64,000 bases of DNA from Linanthus parryae (lineage: Eukaryota > Streptophyta > Magnoliopsida > Ericales > Polemoniaceae), in NCBI GenBank assembly GCA_023055425.1, contig JALGPY010000012.1, positions 13,692,922-13,756,921 of the forward strand, given 5' to 3'. Shown one piece after another: positions 11,979 through 23,152 of this stretch. The notes beneath the pieces are model-generated. The model did not search any database and was not told the DNA's origin. It saw nothing but the letters and a program-made list of their open reading frames with translations. The translations under genes and the position numbers were made by a program. Positions within the stretch are counted from its first letter, which is position 1. The number at the start of each line of letters is the position of its first letter.

Positions 11979-12955
11979 ATGGCCGAGCCTGACTCCGACG
12001 AAGGAACTAAGCGCCGCCAGTCTCAGTCCATCCCGGGGACCTCTCTGCCACTCCTCCCGACGCCTCTCTGTGCCTCCGAAGAGCTGCAGCAGCAGCAGGT
12101 GCCGCCGAGAGTCACCATCGCTGACGAGCTTTCCCGATCGGTAATGCCTTTCTTCGTTTTCTTTCTTTGCATATGCGTGGGTCTCTGTGTGTGTGCCTAA
12201 TCTAGTGTGTGTGTGTGTGTGTGTTTATTGTGCGAGTTTGTGGTGTCGAGGAGGAGTGAAGATGTAGGAACATATAAGTTTTCGGTCTGATGTGTGTGGT
12301 TTTGTGGTAGAAAAAGTGATAGTCGTAGTAGTATAGCATTCTACAATGACAGTAATAGTAGTATATTAAATATTATTGTAATAGGAGTAGTACTTATCTA
12401 GTGTCTTATGGTAAGGTAATAGGAGTATTATTAACTTCTATTTTTTTCAATTCATTTATTTTGTATTATATATATGTGTATCATATTTTGGAGTTTCAGA
12501 TTTCAAAAATAATATGACGTTTGTCATAAATTATAAATTTTAGGGTCAAGCCAATTTAGGGAAGAATACACAAGCTTTTATAAATTTTAATATTGGTATT
12601 TTGTTTAATTTTAATTTTTTTATAAAATACATCTCGTTTCATAAATTAAGTATTATTTCTAGAGTACTAAACAAAAGTTTCTTTAGCTCAACTTTATTTT
12701 TATAAACAACTATGTTTATTAAATCTAACTTTCTAACTTACGGTTATAGCTAATAAATTATAATACACTTTTGGGGGACTAGTGGGGTTACGCTTGCATT
12801 GCATATAGGCCATTCTGAATATTACTGCCGAGGTAGCACTATATTGATTAGGAATAACTGTTGTTGTAGACGTCGAGTTCGCAGACGACGAATTTGTGGA
12901 GGATCCGTATACTAGGACTGCGTTGCTTTCGTGTGACGAACTCTCTTTATTCCAG
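11979..12955 (+). pseudogene. Gene-like two-exon segment inside solo LTR G
   Basis: I do not recognise this protein. An ATG at 11979 opens 54 codons of GC-rich, gene-like sequence (start MAEPDSDEGTKRR, a QQQQ run, then VTIADELSRS) and ends at a splice-donor-like CG|GTAATG (12140/12141). A second coding-like block at 12878-12955 is phase-compatible, 26 codons, acidic (FADDEFVEDPYTRT), between an AG and a CAG|GTAATT donor. No third exon is seen. A TATA-like CTATAAAAACCC would lie about 100 bp upstream if copia C were absent. It may be captured 5' exons of a host gene, or a leader ORF native to this LTR family. The coding claim rests on composition, phase and splice-like sites only. Confidence 0.42.
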
Positions 12956-13929
12956 GTAATTTCATGCGTGCAACACCTTTAACTATCAAAATGTGGATTT
13001 GCGTGAGTTATTTCCTAAACTGTTAACTGCTATATCTTTCAATACTCAAAGGGTTTTACTGGTGAATTGTGAATCGTGATTATATATGTTTTACTCGGCC
13101 TTTTGAATCAAATGTTATTGCTTTTGTGAAATTGTGAAAGAATAATGAACAATAAATGAATTGGGGCGATGTAAAGAGGATGTGCGTGGAGGCTACGGTC
13201 GGGGACACAAGTGAGTTGATTCCCCTCGGGGGCTAATCCACACAAGATTACATACTCGGCACCCGTGATTGACATATACTGTTATGATACAATTGCGGGG
13301 TTATAAAAAGGCGTGAAAGCTATTGAGTACTACTTATGCCTGTGTAAGTCACTACGGTATAGGGGTGTTGACACTTAAGGTCTCATAGTTATTCTAGGGA
13401 GAACTGGGATGGACTGTGATATCCCAAGAGATACCCTGTTTATTATTAGTGCATCGTGACCTCTCTGTGGGAATTTGTTACCCGCTGGGCTATAATATGC
13501 CTCAGCTAAACAAATGATTAATGTGTTTAATCGGCTACTGGTTATAATTCATCTTGGTTATTCAAACATCTCTTGCTTATACATCTTGTTTATATTTCCT
13601 GTTAGCCAAAACTCTTGCTTTACATGTTGTAGTTTGAGTTTACTCAGTTTTTACTGATAAACGTTTTCTGCGGTCGGCTGTTGCTATTTCAAAACCCGCA
13701 GGTTACCAATAAGATGGGGAACACGCACACATGAGCTGAAGGCTAGGATTTGCTGCTAGTAGAATTTCACATTTAGTTTGTCATTCATTTTGAAAAGGAA
13801 CAATTGTCATTTGATTACTTTTAAAACTATTGTTGGAGGATTTCTCCAATTTTTATTAAATAAATGCGCTTTTGGATTATCGTTTGGTTATGCTATAAAG
13901 GAATCGGGGTTCCGGGTTTTTTCAGAAGC

Positions 13930-15108
13930 TTATGGAGAACTTCCAGATAGTGTCAAGAAGTTAGCTCTCAAAGCCAAAGAAAATGAGAGAATACAAAGCG
14001 TTGAAACTGAGGTCGGTGATGATGAAGATCCAATTGCTTTGATTTCCAAAGCCTTGACAAGGATTCTCAAAATGAAGAAAAACTTTGGAAACAAGACTTC
14101 AACAGAGAAAGGCATAGATCATCCAGCAGCAAGGACTACAAAGGTAAGTCCTCTTCACAAAATAAATCAAATGTTATGAACTGCTTTGAATGTGGTGATG
14201 CAGGATACTTGATAAGAGATTTCCCACATAATAAAAGCAAGAGATTTCAAAAGAAAGATCATGAAAAAAGAAATAAAGACATGATAGCTTCATGGAGTGA
14301 TTCAGCCAGCTCCAGTTAATCTGAATCTGAAGAAGAACATACCAATATATGCTTCATGCACAAACATGATGAAAGTTCAGAGAAGAACATTGAGGTAATA
14401 GTAAACTATCTGATTTCAAAACCAAATTAAGCTCTTTCAGAATATCTCAGAACAATGCTTTTAAATTAGGAAGATTATCCAAAAGAGATCAGACTTTTGA
14501 AAGAAAAGGTTCATGAGAAAGCAAAAGAAAACTTACAACTTGTTTACCTAAATCAGAATCTTGAAATCTCTCAGAAGAAAACTGACAGTGATTTCAAGGC
14601 CTTGAAAACAAGTTTCAAAGCCTTGAAAACACAAGTCAAGGAAGTATTCACTGAAAACTCCTCAATGAGTGACAGCCTTGTTAATCTAAGACATCAGATT
14701 GATGAATTAGATAAACAAAAGACTACTCTAACTGAGAAACTTCAAGAATGTGAATTGGTCAAAGTCAAGCTTGCTGGATCAGAACACAATTTGAACTTGA
14801 TTCTTGGTGGAAGTTCACAATCTGTTCACAAAGTTGGTATTGGATTCAATCCAAACTTTCCAAGGAGGAACAATACCAGATTTGTGAAAGCTGGAAACAA
14901 AACTTCTCCTACATGTCATTACTGCTGCAAAAATGGTCATGTTAAGATGACTTTTCCTTTTAGAAGAAGAGACCCTCACATAATGAGGAACACTTTTCCT
15001 TTCAACTCAAAGGACAAGTTAAGCAGATTTGAGTTCCTAAAGGGGTTAGGCCACCTAATATGGTTGATCCTGAATATGAATCCGAATTCCACTTGGTCTA
15101 ACAGCTAG
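13930..15108 (+). pseudogene. B gag, C-terminal part with degenerate zinc knuckles and coiled coil
   Basis: Continuation of B gag after G. It opens with YGELPDSVKKLALKAKENER, then a basic linker and a degenerate knuckle CFECGDAGYLIRDF near 14178-14220, where the His and last Cys are replaced. A Ser/Glu-rich stretch with a stop follows. The frame 14497-15108 holds a Lys/Glu/Leu-rich coiled-coil-like region (about residues 1-95) and a second degenerate knuckle CHYCCKNGHVKMTF near 14913-14955, lacking the final Cys. Two palindrome copies are translated here as FKALK. Stops at 14175 and 14318 and a frame change before protease make it non-functional. Confidence 0.82.
14593..14627. repeat. Palindrome pair inside B gag
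   Basis: TTCAAGGCCTTGAA (14593-14606) and TTCAAAGCCTTGAA (14614-14627) are 21 bp apart, so both are read in the same frame as FKALK. The same palindrome in pol (16524-16537) is read in another frame as QGLE, so the shared signal is in the DNA or RNA rather than the protein. Confidence 0.85.
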
Positions 15109-15129
15109 GTAAGGCAGTGATTGGTTTTT

Positions 15130-18100
15130 GCAGGTTGTCACCAACATCAAAGAACATAAATGCTTTATGGACAGTGGTTGCTCAAGTCATATGAGTGGAA
15201 AGAGATCTCTATTCTCATAATTTAAAGAGCAATCTGAAGGTCCAATTAAACTTGGTGACAGGAAAATGCAATATTCTTGGTATTGGAAAAGTTGGTACAA
15301 ATTCTGAAAACTCTATTTCTGATGTGTATCTAGTTGAAGGTTTGAAATTTAATTTGCTTAGTGTATCTCAGCTTTTTGATAATGGCAACAAAGTTATCTT
15401 AGATAAAGAGAAGTGTGTGGTGCAAAATGATAAATCATGAAATTTCATTCTCACAGCCTCTAGATCAAACAATGTTTTACTTTTCAAACTAACAAAGTTG
15501 CAGGAGAAATTTTGAAGTGTCTCAGGGCCTTGAAAGAGGATTCAAAGCTTTGGCACAGGAAGCTTGGTCATATCAGCTTGCACACTTTGAACAAGTTGAT
15601 TTCCAAAGACTTGGTAAGAAGATTGCCATCCATCAAGTTCAAAGAAGATGAATTGTGCAAAGCTTGTGCTCAGGGCAAGTAGACCAGAAGCTCCTTCAAG
15701 CCAAAGAAGTTTGTAAGTACAACTAGACCTATTGAACTGCTTCATATGGATCTATGTGGTCCTATGAGAACTCCTACTCCAAACGGTAAAAGGTATATGC
15801 TAGTTGTTGTTGATGATTTTTCTAGATACACTTGGGTTATGTTTCTCAAAGAAAAATCTGAAGCCCTCTCTAAATTTGCAAAGCTTTGCAGAGATTCAAT
15901 TAAAAGTGATCATGGTAGAGAATTTGATCAGTTAGAATTTGATTTGTTCTGTGATAAGCATGGTATTACTCACAACTTTTCTTCTCCAAGAACTCCTCAA
16001 CAGAATGGTGTTGTTTAAAGAAAGAACGGGACTCTTGAAGATATGTCAAGGACAATGCTTCTTGAGAGCAAGCTGCCAAAACATTATTGGGCAAAAGCTG
16101 TGAATACAGCAAACTATATTTTGAACAGGTGCTTGATCAGACCTATTCTGAAGAAGACCCCCTATGAACTATTCAAAGGGAGGAAGCCAAATATATCTTA
16201 CTTCAGGCCCTTTGGATGCACTTGCTTTGTCCATAACAATGGAAAAGACAATCTTGGTAAGTTTGATGCAAGAAGTGATGAAGGTATATTTCTTGGTTAC
16301 TCTCTGAATAGCAAAGCTTATAGAGTTTACAATAAAAGAACCAAATTGGTTGAAGAGAGGATTCATGTTATTTTTTATGAAAGCTATGATGGTTCTTTGA
16401 GTGAAAGCTTTGCAGACTTGAATTTGAATAAGCATGAATCAGAGGAAGAAACAGAGAATCCACTGGGATTCAAGAAAGGCTCAGAAGAAAATAAAATACA
16501 TTTTCAAGAACTTGAAAATGGTGCTCAAGGCCTTGAAAATAAGCCTCAAAGCCTTGAAGAAGATGATCAGAAGGATACAAGTGACAAAGCCACTACTTCA
16601 AGGCTAGAGAAAATATGTGGAGAGCCTGAACCTTGGTCTCCCAGAAAGAGATTCAAATATATCTCATCTCATCCAGTTGATAATATCATCTCAAATCCAA
16701 TCACTGGTACACAAACTAGATCACAGTTGAAGAACTTATGTGCTTTTAATGCTTTTATCTCTCTTGTAGAGCCTAAAACTGTGAAGGAAGCTTTACAAGA
16801 AGCAGACTGGATCATTGCTATGCAAAGTGAACTCGATGAGTTTGAAGAAAATAAGGTTTGGAACCTGGTTCCTCTACCTACAAACCAGTCTGTCATTGGT
16901 ACCAGATGGGTGTTCAGAAATAAATTGGATGAAAGTGGCAATGTGATCAGAAAAAAAGAAAGGTTAGTTGCTCAAGGATACAATCAATAAGAAGGTATTG
17001 ATTATGAAAAAAATTTTGCTCCAGTTGCCAGGTTAGAAGCAACTAGAATTTTACTTGCATTTGCATCTCACAAGAACATAAAACTTTTTCAAATGGATGT
17101 AAAGTGTGCTTTCCTGAATGGCTACTTACAAGAAGAAGTTTATGTTGCACAACCACCTGGTTTTGAAAATGACAAGTTTCCTGATCATGTTTACAAACTT
17201 GACAAAGCTCTCTACGGTTTGAAACAAGCTCCAAGAGCTTGGTATGAAAGACTGTCAAAAGTTTTTGCTTCAAAATGATTTCAAAAGAGGTTTAGTAGAC
17301 AAGACTCTTTTTATAAAGACTCGTGAGAAAGATTTGCTTGTAGTTCAAATATATGTTGATGATATTTTGTTTAAAGCTACTAATGATCAACTGTACAGAT
17401 AATTCTCAAGTCTTATGAGCAGGGAATTTGAAATGATCATGATGGGAGAGTTGAACTTCTTCCTAGGACTTCAAATACATCAGTTGAAGAAGGGCATATT
17501 TCTGCATCAAAGCAAGTACACAAGAGACTTACTAAACAAATATAGCATGGCTCATTATAAGGAAGCCAAGACTTCTATGAGTTTTACATTGTCCTTAGAC
17601 AAGGATGAATCTTGTAAGAGTATCAATGTAAAAGAGTATAGAGGTATGATTGGATAATTACTCTATCTCACTGCAATCAGACCAGATATAATGTTTAGTG
17701 TATGCATGTGTGCTAGATTTCAAGCTGATCCAAAGGAATCACACTTAACTTCTATAAAGAGGATATTCCGATATCTCAATGGGACCAAAGACTTAGGGCA
17801 TTGGTATCCAAAAAATTCTAATTTCTCTTTGCATGGATTTTCAGATACTGACTTTGCAGGTTACAAAATTGATAGGAAGAGCACTTCAGGAACTTGCCAA
17901 TATATTGGATCATCACTGATCAGTTGGCATTCCAAGAAACAGAATTCAGTTGCTCCATCAACCGCTGAAGCTGAATATATAGCTGTAGGAGCATGTTTTT
18001 TACAAGTAATATAGATTGCTCAACAGCTAAGAGACCTTGGATTTGATTTCAAGAGCATACCTATCAAGTGTGGCCAACACTAGTGTAATTTCAATTACAA

Positions 18101-18276
18101 AGAATCCAGTGCAGCATTCAAGAACCAAGCACATTGATGTCAGACACCATTTCATCAGAGATCATGCTTAGAAAGGTGATATTGTTCTTGAATTTATTGC
18201 TTCTAACATGCAAATTGTAGATGTCTTCACTAAACCATTAGCAGATGAAAGATTCTCAGCACTAAGATTGGAATAA
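15130..18276 (+). pseudogene. B pol: protease, integrase, RT, RNase H (broken)
   Basis: Copia order is clear. The protease motif (MDSGCSSHMSG) lies near 15170, then come LLSVSQL and the pre-integrase WHRKLGHIS block near 15550. Integrase core runs about 15728-16045 (HMDLCGPM, SDHGREF, TPQQNG), with its middle apparently shortened. The chromodomain-free C-terminus and a linker follow. RT starts near 16780, with YVDD at 17352-17363. RNase H ends with the STAEAEYIA block (about 17965) and the frame closes at TAA 18274-18276. Stops or shifts occur at about 15440, 15681, 16016, 16988, 17276, 17400, 17656 and 18012. Domain spacing is Sirevirus-like; the element cannot make these enzymes itself. Confidence 0.9.
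16503..16558. repeat. Palindrome triplet inside B pol linker
   Basis: Three copies at regular 21-bp spacing: TTCAAGAACTTGAA (16503-16516), CTCAAGGCCTTGAA (16524-16537) and CTCAAAGCCTTGAA (16545-16558). They lie in the low-complexity linker between integrase and RT, where insertions are tolerated. The 21-bp spacing equals that of the gag pair and is two helical turns. Confidence 0.85.
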
Positions 18277-18761
18277 TAAATGCTAAATAAAGATGCATTG
18301 GTTTAGGGGGAGCATCAGGTAAGCAAGGCGATTTGTATGTGTTTTTTAAAGTTTGAACTGATTTTCAAAGCCTTTAAAATCATTTTGAAGCCTTGATCTT
18401 TATCTGTTGCATTTTTACAGTTTTTCAAGACCTTGAAAGCCTTTTCAAAGCCCTGAAAATAAGTCTGCTACACTAATAGTCAATAATCTTGGATCATTAT
18501 GTATTTGGTGATATCTCTGTAGATATTTTCCTAATATAGTCACTACCCTTTTCAAAAATTTGTTCTAGACAAAAATATTATTCGAATATTTTATTTTCCA
18601 ATGGCATAAAAGATTTGAACTCTCTCTGATTATTGCAAATCTTTTGAGATCAGAGAGATACTAGTTTCCTTTAGAAACTCAAACTCTTTCAGTATTTATC
18701 TTCTTCTCTTATCCTTCTCTCCGTATCATTCCACCTCTCTCTATTCTTCTCTCAAACCCTA
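18277..18761 (+). other. B spacer after pol: polypurine tract and palindromes
   Basis: Non-coding stretch between pol and the env-like frame. A polypurine tract TTAGGGGGAGCA (about 18303-18314) comes soon after the pol stop. Then come several palindrome relatives: TTCAAAGCCTTTAA near 18364, GAAGCCTTGA near 18387, TTCAAGACCTTGAA (18424-18437) and TTCAAAGCCCTGAA (18443-18456). An AT-rich segment and a CT-rich segment precede the next ATG. Confidence 0.7.
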
Positions 18762-20495
18762 ATGAGAACAAGGAGAGCCTCAGACAGAATCAAGATGGCT
18801 AGAGGATCTAAACCTGCTTCAGAGAAGGAAAGAAAGGCAGTAGTGGATGAAGCTCAAGAAGTTAGTGGAGATTCAAGCTCCATAACCTCTAGTGCAGAGG
18901 CAGTTCCAGATCTTCCTCCACCCAAAAAGAAGGTCAAGAAGATTTCAACTTCCTCCTCAGAAAAGAAGAAACAGAAAGAGAAGGCTGTTACAGAGAAGAA
19001 CCCTGAAACAGAGATCATTAGTTCCAAGAAGCTGAAGGAGAAACCAACTCAAGCAGAAAAATGAAAAGGAAAGGTGACAGAAGCAAAACCAGAAGATCAA
19101 TTAAAGAAGGCCCTGCAGATCTATTCAAAGGCCTCAACAAAGAACTCGGCTCCAGATGAGACTTGGTTTGTCTCAAACATCTCTAAAGGTCAGTGGTTAG
19201 ATGGTTTTGCTTCAAGATATATTGGTTTATGTAGTATGATCAATAAGCATGTGGTGAAACACATGAAACTTAAGTGCATCTCTATGTTGAAGAAGAGCTC
19301 TCTGTGGTCTATGCTGAATCCTAGAGAATTAGCCTACCCTAGACTTACCAGACTCTTCTACCTGAATTTGACACAAGTTAAGAGATCTGCACATTTGGGG
19401 ATCAAATCTAAAGTTGTCGGGATAGTAATTGAGTTGGATCACACTGAGTTTGCCAATGTGCTAGGTTGTCCAAAGAGATATGACACCAGCAACCATCCAC
19501 CAAATTCAGAAACCCTGAAGCTAGCAAAGATGAATTCTTTCTTCCAAACATCTCCATCTCAGCCAAACAGTTAACACATACTGTGTTGAATGTTGAAGAC
19601 AAAGTCCTTCATACCATCCTGGTTAGGTGTATTTTTCCGAGAGAGCACTCTAGAGAATTGGTGACTGAGATAATGCTGCACATCATGTATCTGGTTATGC
19701 ATGGCTATGAGATTGATCTTCCAAAACTAGTGATTGAACATATGCTCTTTAGCCTTACCAGTAAAAGGATACACCCTCTGCCCTATGCAAACTTGCTCAC
19801 TTTGTGCTTTGAACACTTTGAGATTCCAACTACTGGAGAGGAATCAGTCACTTCTGGATTTGGAGTACTTAATGAGAAAGCCGTTGAGAAAATTAGAGTG
19901 GTAAAAACCAAGGAAAAAGTATGGAAGCTTTACTCAGACTTGACTGAATAAGAACTAGATGCAAAGAAGTTTCCTAAGCCCAAGACCGTGACTCTCACTT
20001 CAAGTGAGACTTCTCAGCCAACAGAAAATCAGAGACTTGATGGTTTGGATTTGGACATGGAGGAAATCAAAGCAACTGTTTATGGACTTGAATGTGAAAT
20101 TGGGCAAGTCAAGTACATGGTGAAAAGCATCTTCAGAAGTATGACTTTTCTTGATGTTCCTGAGGATGATGAAGGTACAAAGAAAGGAGACTCTGACAAG
20201 GATTTTCCTAGTGAACATTCAGACCAGGAAGAGGTTGCTCAGTTTCAGATAAGGAAAAGCAGGTAGCAGAACAGGCCTCACAGGAAGAAGATGAAGTCAA
20301 TAGCCCTAACTCAGATGATCTGTTGATTAACTTGAAGAAGAAGAAGAAGAAATCTCCAAAGACTGCTACAAAGGATAAGACTGAAGAAGTGACTACTACT
20401 GGTAGGATTGAAGAGGAACAGGAAGCACAAGAGAAGACTGATGCTGAAGACAGTGGTCGAGAAGAAGGAGATCAAGCTGAGGATCAAGCCCCATA
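18762..20495 (+). pseudogene. B env-like ORF (Sirevirus type), broken
   Basis: A long frame after pol, broken by stops near 19062, 19572 and 19949 and a frame change near 20265. It ends at TAA 20493-20495. The N-terminus is basic, Ser/Lys-rich (PPKKKVKK, SSEKKKQKEK). The middle has SLWSMLNPRELAYPRLTRLFYLNL and KVVGIVIELDHTEFANVLG, then a block with ILVRCIFPREH and LPKLVIEHML. This arrangement is that of the env-like proteins of SIRE1-type elements and related plant transposon-domain proteins. The C-terminus is acidic with a run of Lys near 20335. No clear signal peptide or transmembrane segment was seen, so an envelope role is only historical naming. Function is unknown. Confidence 0.75.
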
Positions 20496-20799
20496 AGCTT
20501 AATCTTTCCTAATCTTTCTTCCACATTCTTTGTTTTGCTTTAAGTTTTCAAAATTTTCCAGACACTTAATCCAACATCTTTTCTATCCTTTTTTGGTGAA
20601 AGTCAAAAAGGGGGAGAAAATTCTAGGTTTAGTTCTAGGTTTAGCTTTTATTTTTGGGAATTATTTTCTATCTGTTGAACTATTTACTTTTGGTAATTTA
20701 AATAAGTTGGATCTTTTTGGAACTACTGGGTTATTATAAATTGTGAACTAATCAGTTTATTTTGCAGAGACTAAGGATCAAACAGAATTAGGTTTTGTC

Positions 20800-20817
20800 T
20801 TTCATCAAGGGGGAGAT
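20800..20817 (+). promoter_or_regulatory. 3' polypurine tract of B
   Basis: AAGGGGGAGAT directly precedes the 3' LTR (TATAAGATC). It is the expected start of plus-strand DNA synthesis and fixes the LTR border. Confidence 0.85.
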
Positions 20818-22082
20818 TATAAGATCAGGTTGTGCAAGGCTTGGAATAGTTCAACTATTTCAAGGCCTTGAATCAGCTTTCAAAGCCTTGATTCAGTTCT
20901 CAGAGGCATGAAAATAGTTTAGCTATTTTCAAGGCCTTGAAAGTGGATTCAAAGCCTAGAAACTGCTTAACATGTGTGAACATTCTCAGGGGGAGTTTTC
21001 TGCAAACTCTTTGAGTTGATTTCCTCTCTATCTTTCATATGTTTGATTCACTGTTATTAGATGATGGAAGAAAAATTATCCTAACACGTTTGAACATAGA
21101 ATATCATCTGTTTAAATTTGATATTGCCAAAAAAATTATTTCCAAGATTTGCAGGATTGTTTCCTAAACTAAACTTTTGCAGATTTGGAAATAGTTGGAC
21201 ACTTTGATCGTGTGATCAATCAGAGACTTAGGACAGCTTCTAAGATTTTTAAAGACAAGATCACAACTATATCTCTAAAGATTGTGATCAACTATCCGTT
21301 GGAGAAAGCTGTTATAGAGAGTCAAAGCTGTTGAATACAAAATAGGAAGTTGTTGCTGAATATCTGGGAGGATTTGGAGAGCTTCAAACAGTATAAATGG
21401 AGCTCACTTTGAAGCAACAAGAGACGAGATTCAACGGGTAAAAGTGAGAGACAAGTTTTTGTATTGACAAAACACCAAAGAAGAACATCAAACTCTCAAT
21501 CCATTCCACATAAGTTCACTGCATTCTTCACTACAGTTTTCTGTTCTAAGTGTACTTCTGTATTGAGTTGCATTGGTAGATCATTTATGTATTATCTCTA
21601 CATCTATTCTCAAGGATTGTTCAAGGTGAACAATAGAGAATTCTTAGTTAATCAGTTAGCTAGAGCAGGTACCAGACGTGCTTGAGTTCTAGGGCTTAGC
21701 TTTTGATTAATAAGAATTGAGTTGAAAATCCAGCAGGGATCTAATCCCTGAGGTAGAGACGTAGGTCCAAGTGTAATGAACTCTATAAATCACTTCTCTC
21801 TTGAATTACAGTTCATTCTTTTTCATAATATATGCAGCACACAAAACTGTCTGTTTTTCAAGGGTTTGAACTTGTTTTCAAGGAGTTGAAAAAGGCTTAC
21901 TTGCTTTATACAATCATCATCTCCTCCAAGGGCTTGAACTAGGTTTCAAGTCCTTGAACTTTTCTGTTTGCACAAGTTTTCATCTTCCTAGAAAGTTTTG
22001 CAAAAAGTTGGCATACTCTATTCAACCCCCCCCCCTTCTAGAGTATCATAGTTGCATTAACATCTGCATACTCACACTTTCA
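20818..22082 (+). repeat. 3' LTR of element B
   Basis: A 1265-bp copy of 843-2134, followed by TSD AACAT (22083-22087) and the resumed pol of copia A. It has palindromes at 20859-20872 and 20928-20941 and degenerate copies near 20879 and 21947. A run of C at about 22026-22035 near its end is also present, shorter, in the 5' copy. Confidence 0.9.
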
Positions 22083-22087
22083 AACAT

Positions 22088-23152
22088 GAACATGAACCAC
22101 AAGAGGTTGTGTAGTAACCTGTTCAAGTAACACAGGAGCTTCGTAGATCTAGTAGAGTGTGCAAGGAGCCAGAGAGGTATGGACTTCTCGTGACTGAGTC
22201 TTGTGACACGGTGCATATAGATTATGAGCCAACTACCTATGAAGAGGCCATAGAAGGTCCAGACTCTCAAAAGTTGATTGAAGCCATGCGATCCGAGATG
22301 GAATCCATGTATACCAACAAAGTATGGACTTTAATGGAAGCACCCGAAGGGGCTTGCCCCATTGGGTGCAAGTGGGTCTTCAAGAATAAGATCGACATGG
22401 ATGATAATGTGATTACCTATAAGGGTCGATTGGTGGCTAAAGGATTCACACAGATTCATGGTATTGACTATGATGAAAACTTTCACCAGTCGCACTGACC
22501 AGATCCATCCAAATCTTACTTGCTATTGCAGAATACTACAACTATGAGATTTGGCAGATGGATGTCAAAACAGCGTTCCTATATGGGAACCTCTACGAGG
22601 ATGTGTTTATGATACAACCTGAGGGTTTTGAAGATCCAAAGCAAGCTAAAAAAGTTTGTAAACTGCAACGATCCATTTATGGATTAAAGCAAGCTTCTAG
22701 GAGTTGGAATCGACGTTTTGGTGGTCAAAGTGTTTGACTTCATCAGAAACGAAGATGAGTCTTGTGTCTACAAGAAGGTTAGTGGGAGCACTATTGCTTT
22801 TCTGGTCTTGTATGTGGACGACATACTACTCATTGGAAACGACATTCCTATGTTACAACATGTTAAAGATTGGCTAGGAAAGTGTTTCTCAATGAAAGAC
22901 TTAGGTGAAGAAGCCTATATACTCGGTATAAAGATATATAGAGATAGACCTAAGAGGCTGCTCGGCCAGAGTCAAAGTACATATATAGACAAGGTGCTGA
23001 TACGGTTCAGCATGCAAGATTCCAAGAAGGGATTCTTGCCCATGTCGCATGGAATCGCTCTTTCGAAGAGTGGTTGTCCTTCCAATGAGATTGAGAAGGA
23101 ACGCATGAGTAGGGTTCCCTATGCCTCGGCCATAGGATCCATCGAATAGAAC
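22088..23152 (+). pseudogene. Copia A pol piece 2: RT region
   Basis: Pol of A resumes after B with the acidic linker and SSRVCKEPERYGL, then the RT core: KWVFKNKIDMD, YKGRLVAKGF, QMDVKTAFLYGNL, YGLKQASRSW, and the active site YVDD at 22811-22822. It ends in ASAIGSI at the W insertion. Open pieces are 22157-22498 and 22718-23149. A frameshift near 22485 and another near 22715 separate them, and two stops lie near 22110. It is closely related to the RT of C and D. Confidence 0.92.

Larger units (their letters stand above)
2845..13924 (+). mobile_element. Element G: ~2.6-kb solo LTR (Ty3/gypsy-like) split by copia C
   Basis: G begins TGTAATACCCCG and ends TTTTTTCA, and is flanked by TSD GAAGC (2840-2844 and 13925-13929) inside the gag of B. 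Without copia C and one TSD it is about 2.64 kb in two parts, 2845-3437 and 11881-13924. There is no internal repeat, primer site or pol domain, so it reads as a solo LTR. The TGTAATACCCCG start and the G/T-rich tail resemble large LTRs of Tekay/Del-like gypsy elements; that assignment is from memory of the family and is tentative. It carries a TATA-like box, now cut by C, and a coding-like segment with splice-like borders (next entry). Confidence 0.72.
843..22082 (+). mobile_element. Sirevirus-like copia element B with env-like ORF (contains G and C)
   Basis: A Ty1/copia element whose order is 5' LTR, Met-tRNA primer site, gag, protease, integrase, RT, RNase H, a polypurine tract, an extra env-like frame, a second polypurine tract and the 3' LTR. 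That order, with an env-like gene after pol, is the layout of the Sirevirus (SIRE1/Maximus) branch. The TSD AACAT (838-842 and 22083-22087) interrupts copia A. The span is 21.2 kb only because solo LTR G, itself holding copia C, sits inside gag (2845-13924). The element's own length is about 10.2 kb. Gag, pol and env-like frames all contain stops. A 14-bp palindrome TTCAAGGCCTTGAA recurs through the element (separate entries). Confidence 0.9.

Noticed and set aside
14593..16558. Regular short repeats as a CRISPR array
   Set aside because: Palindromes are 14 bp, scattered through a plant retroelement with no uniform spacers or cas genes.
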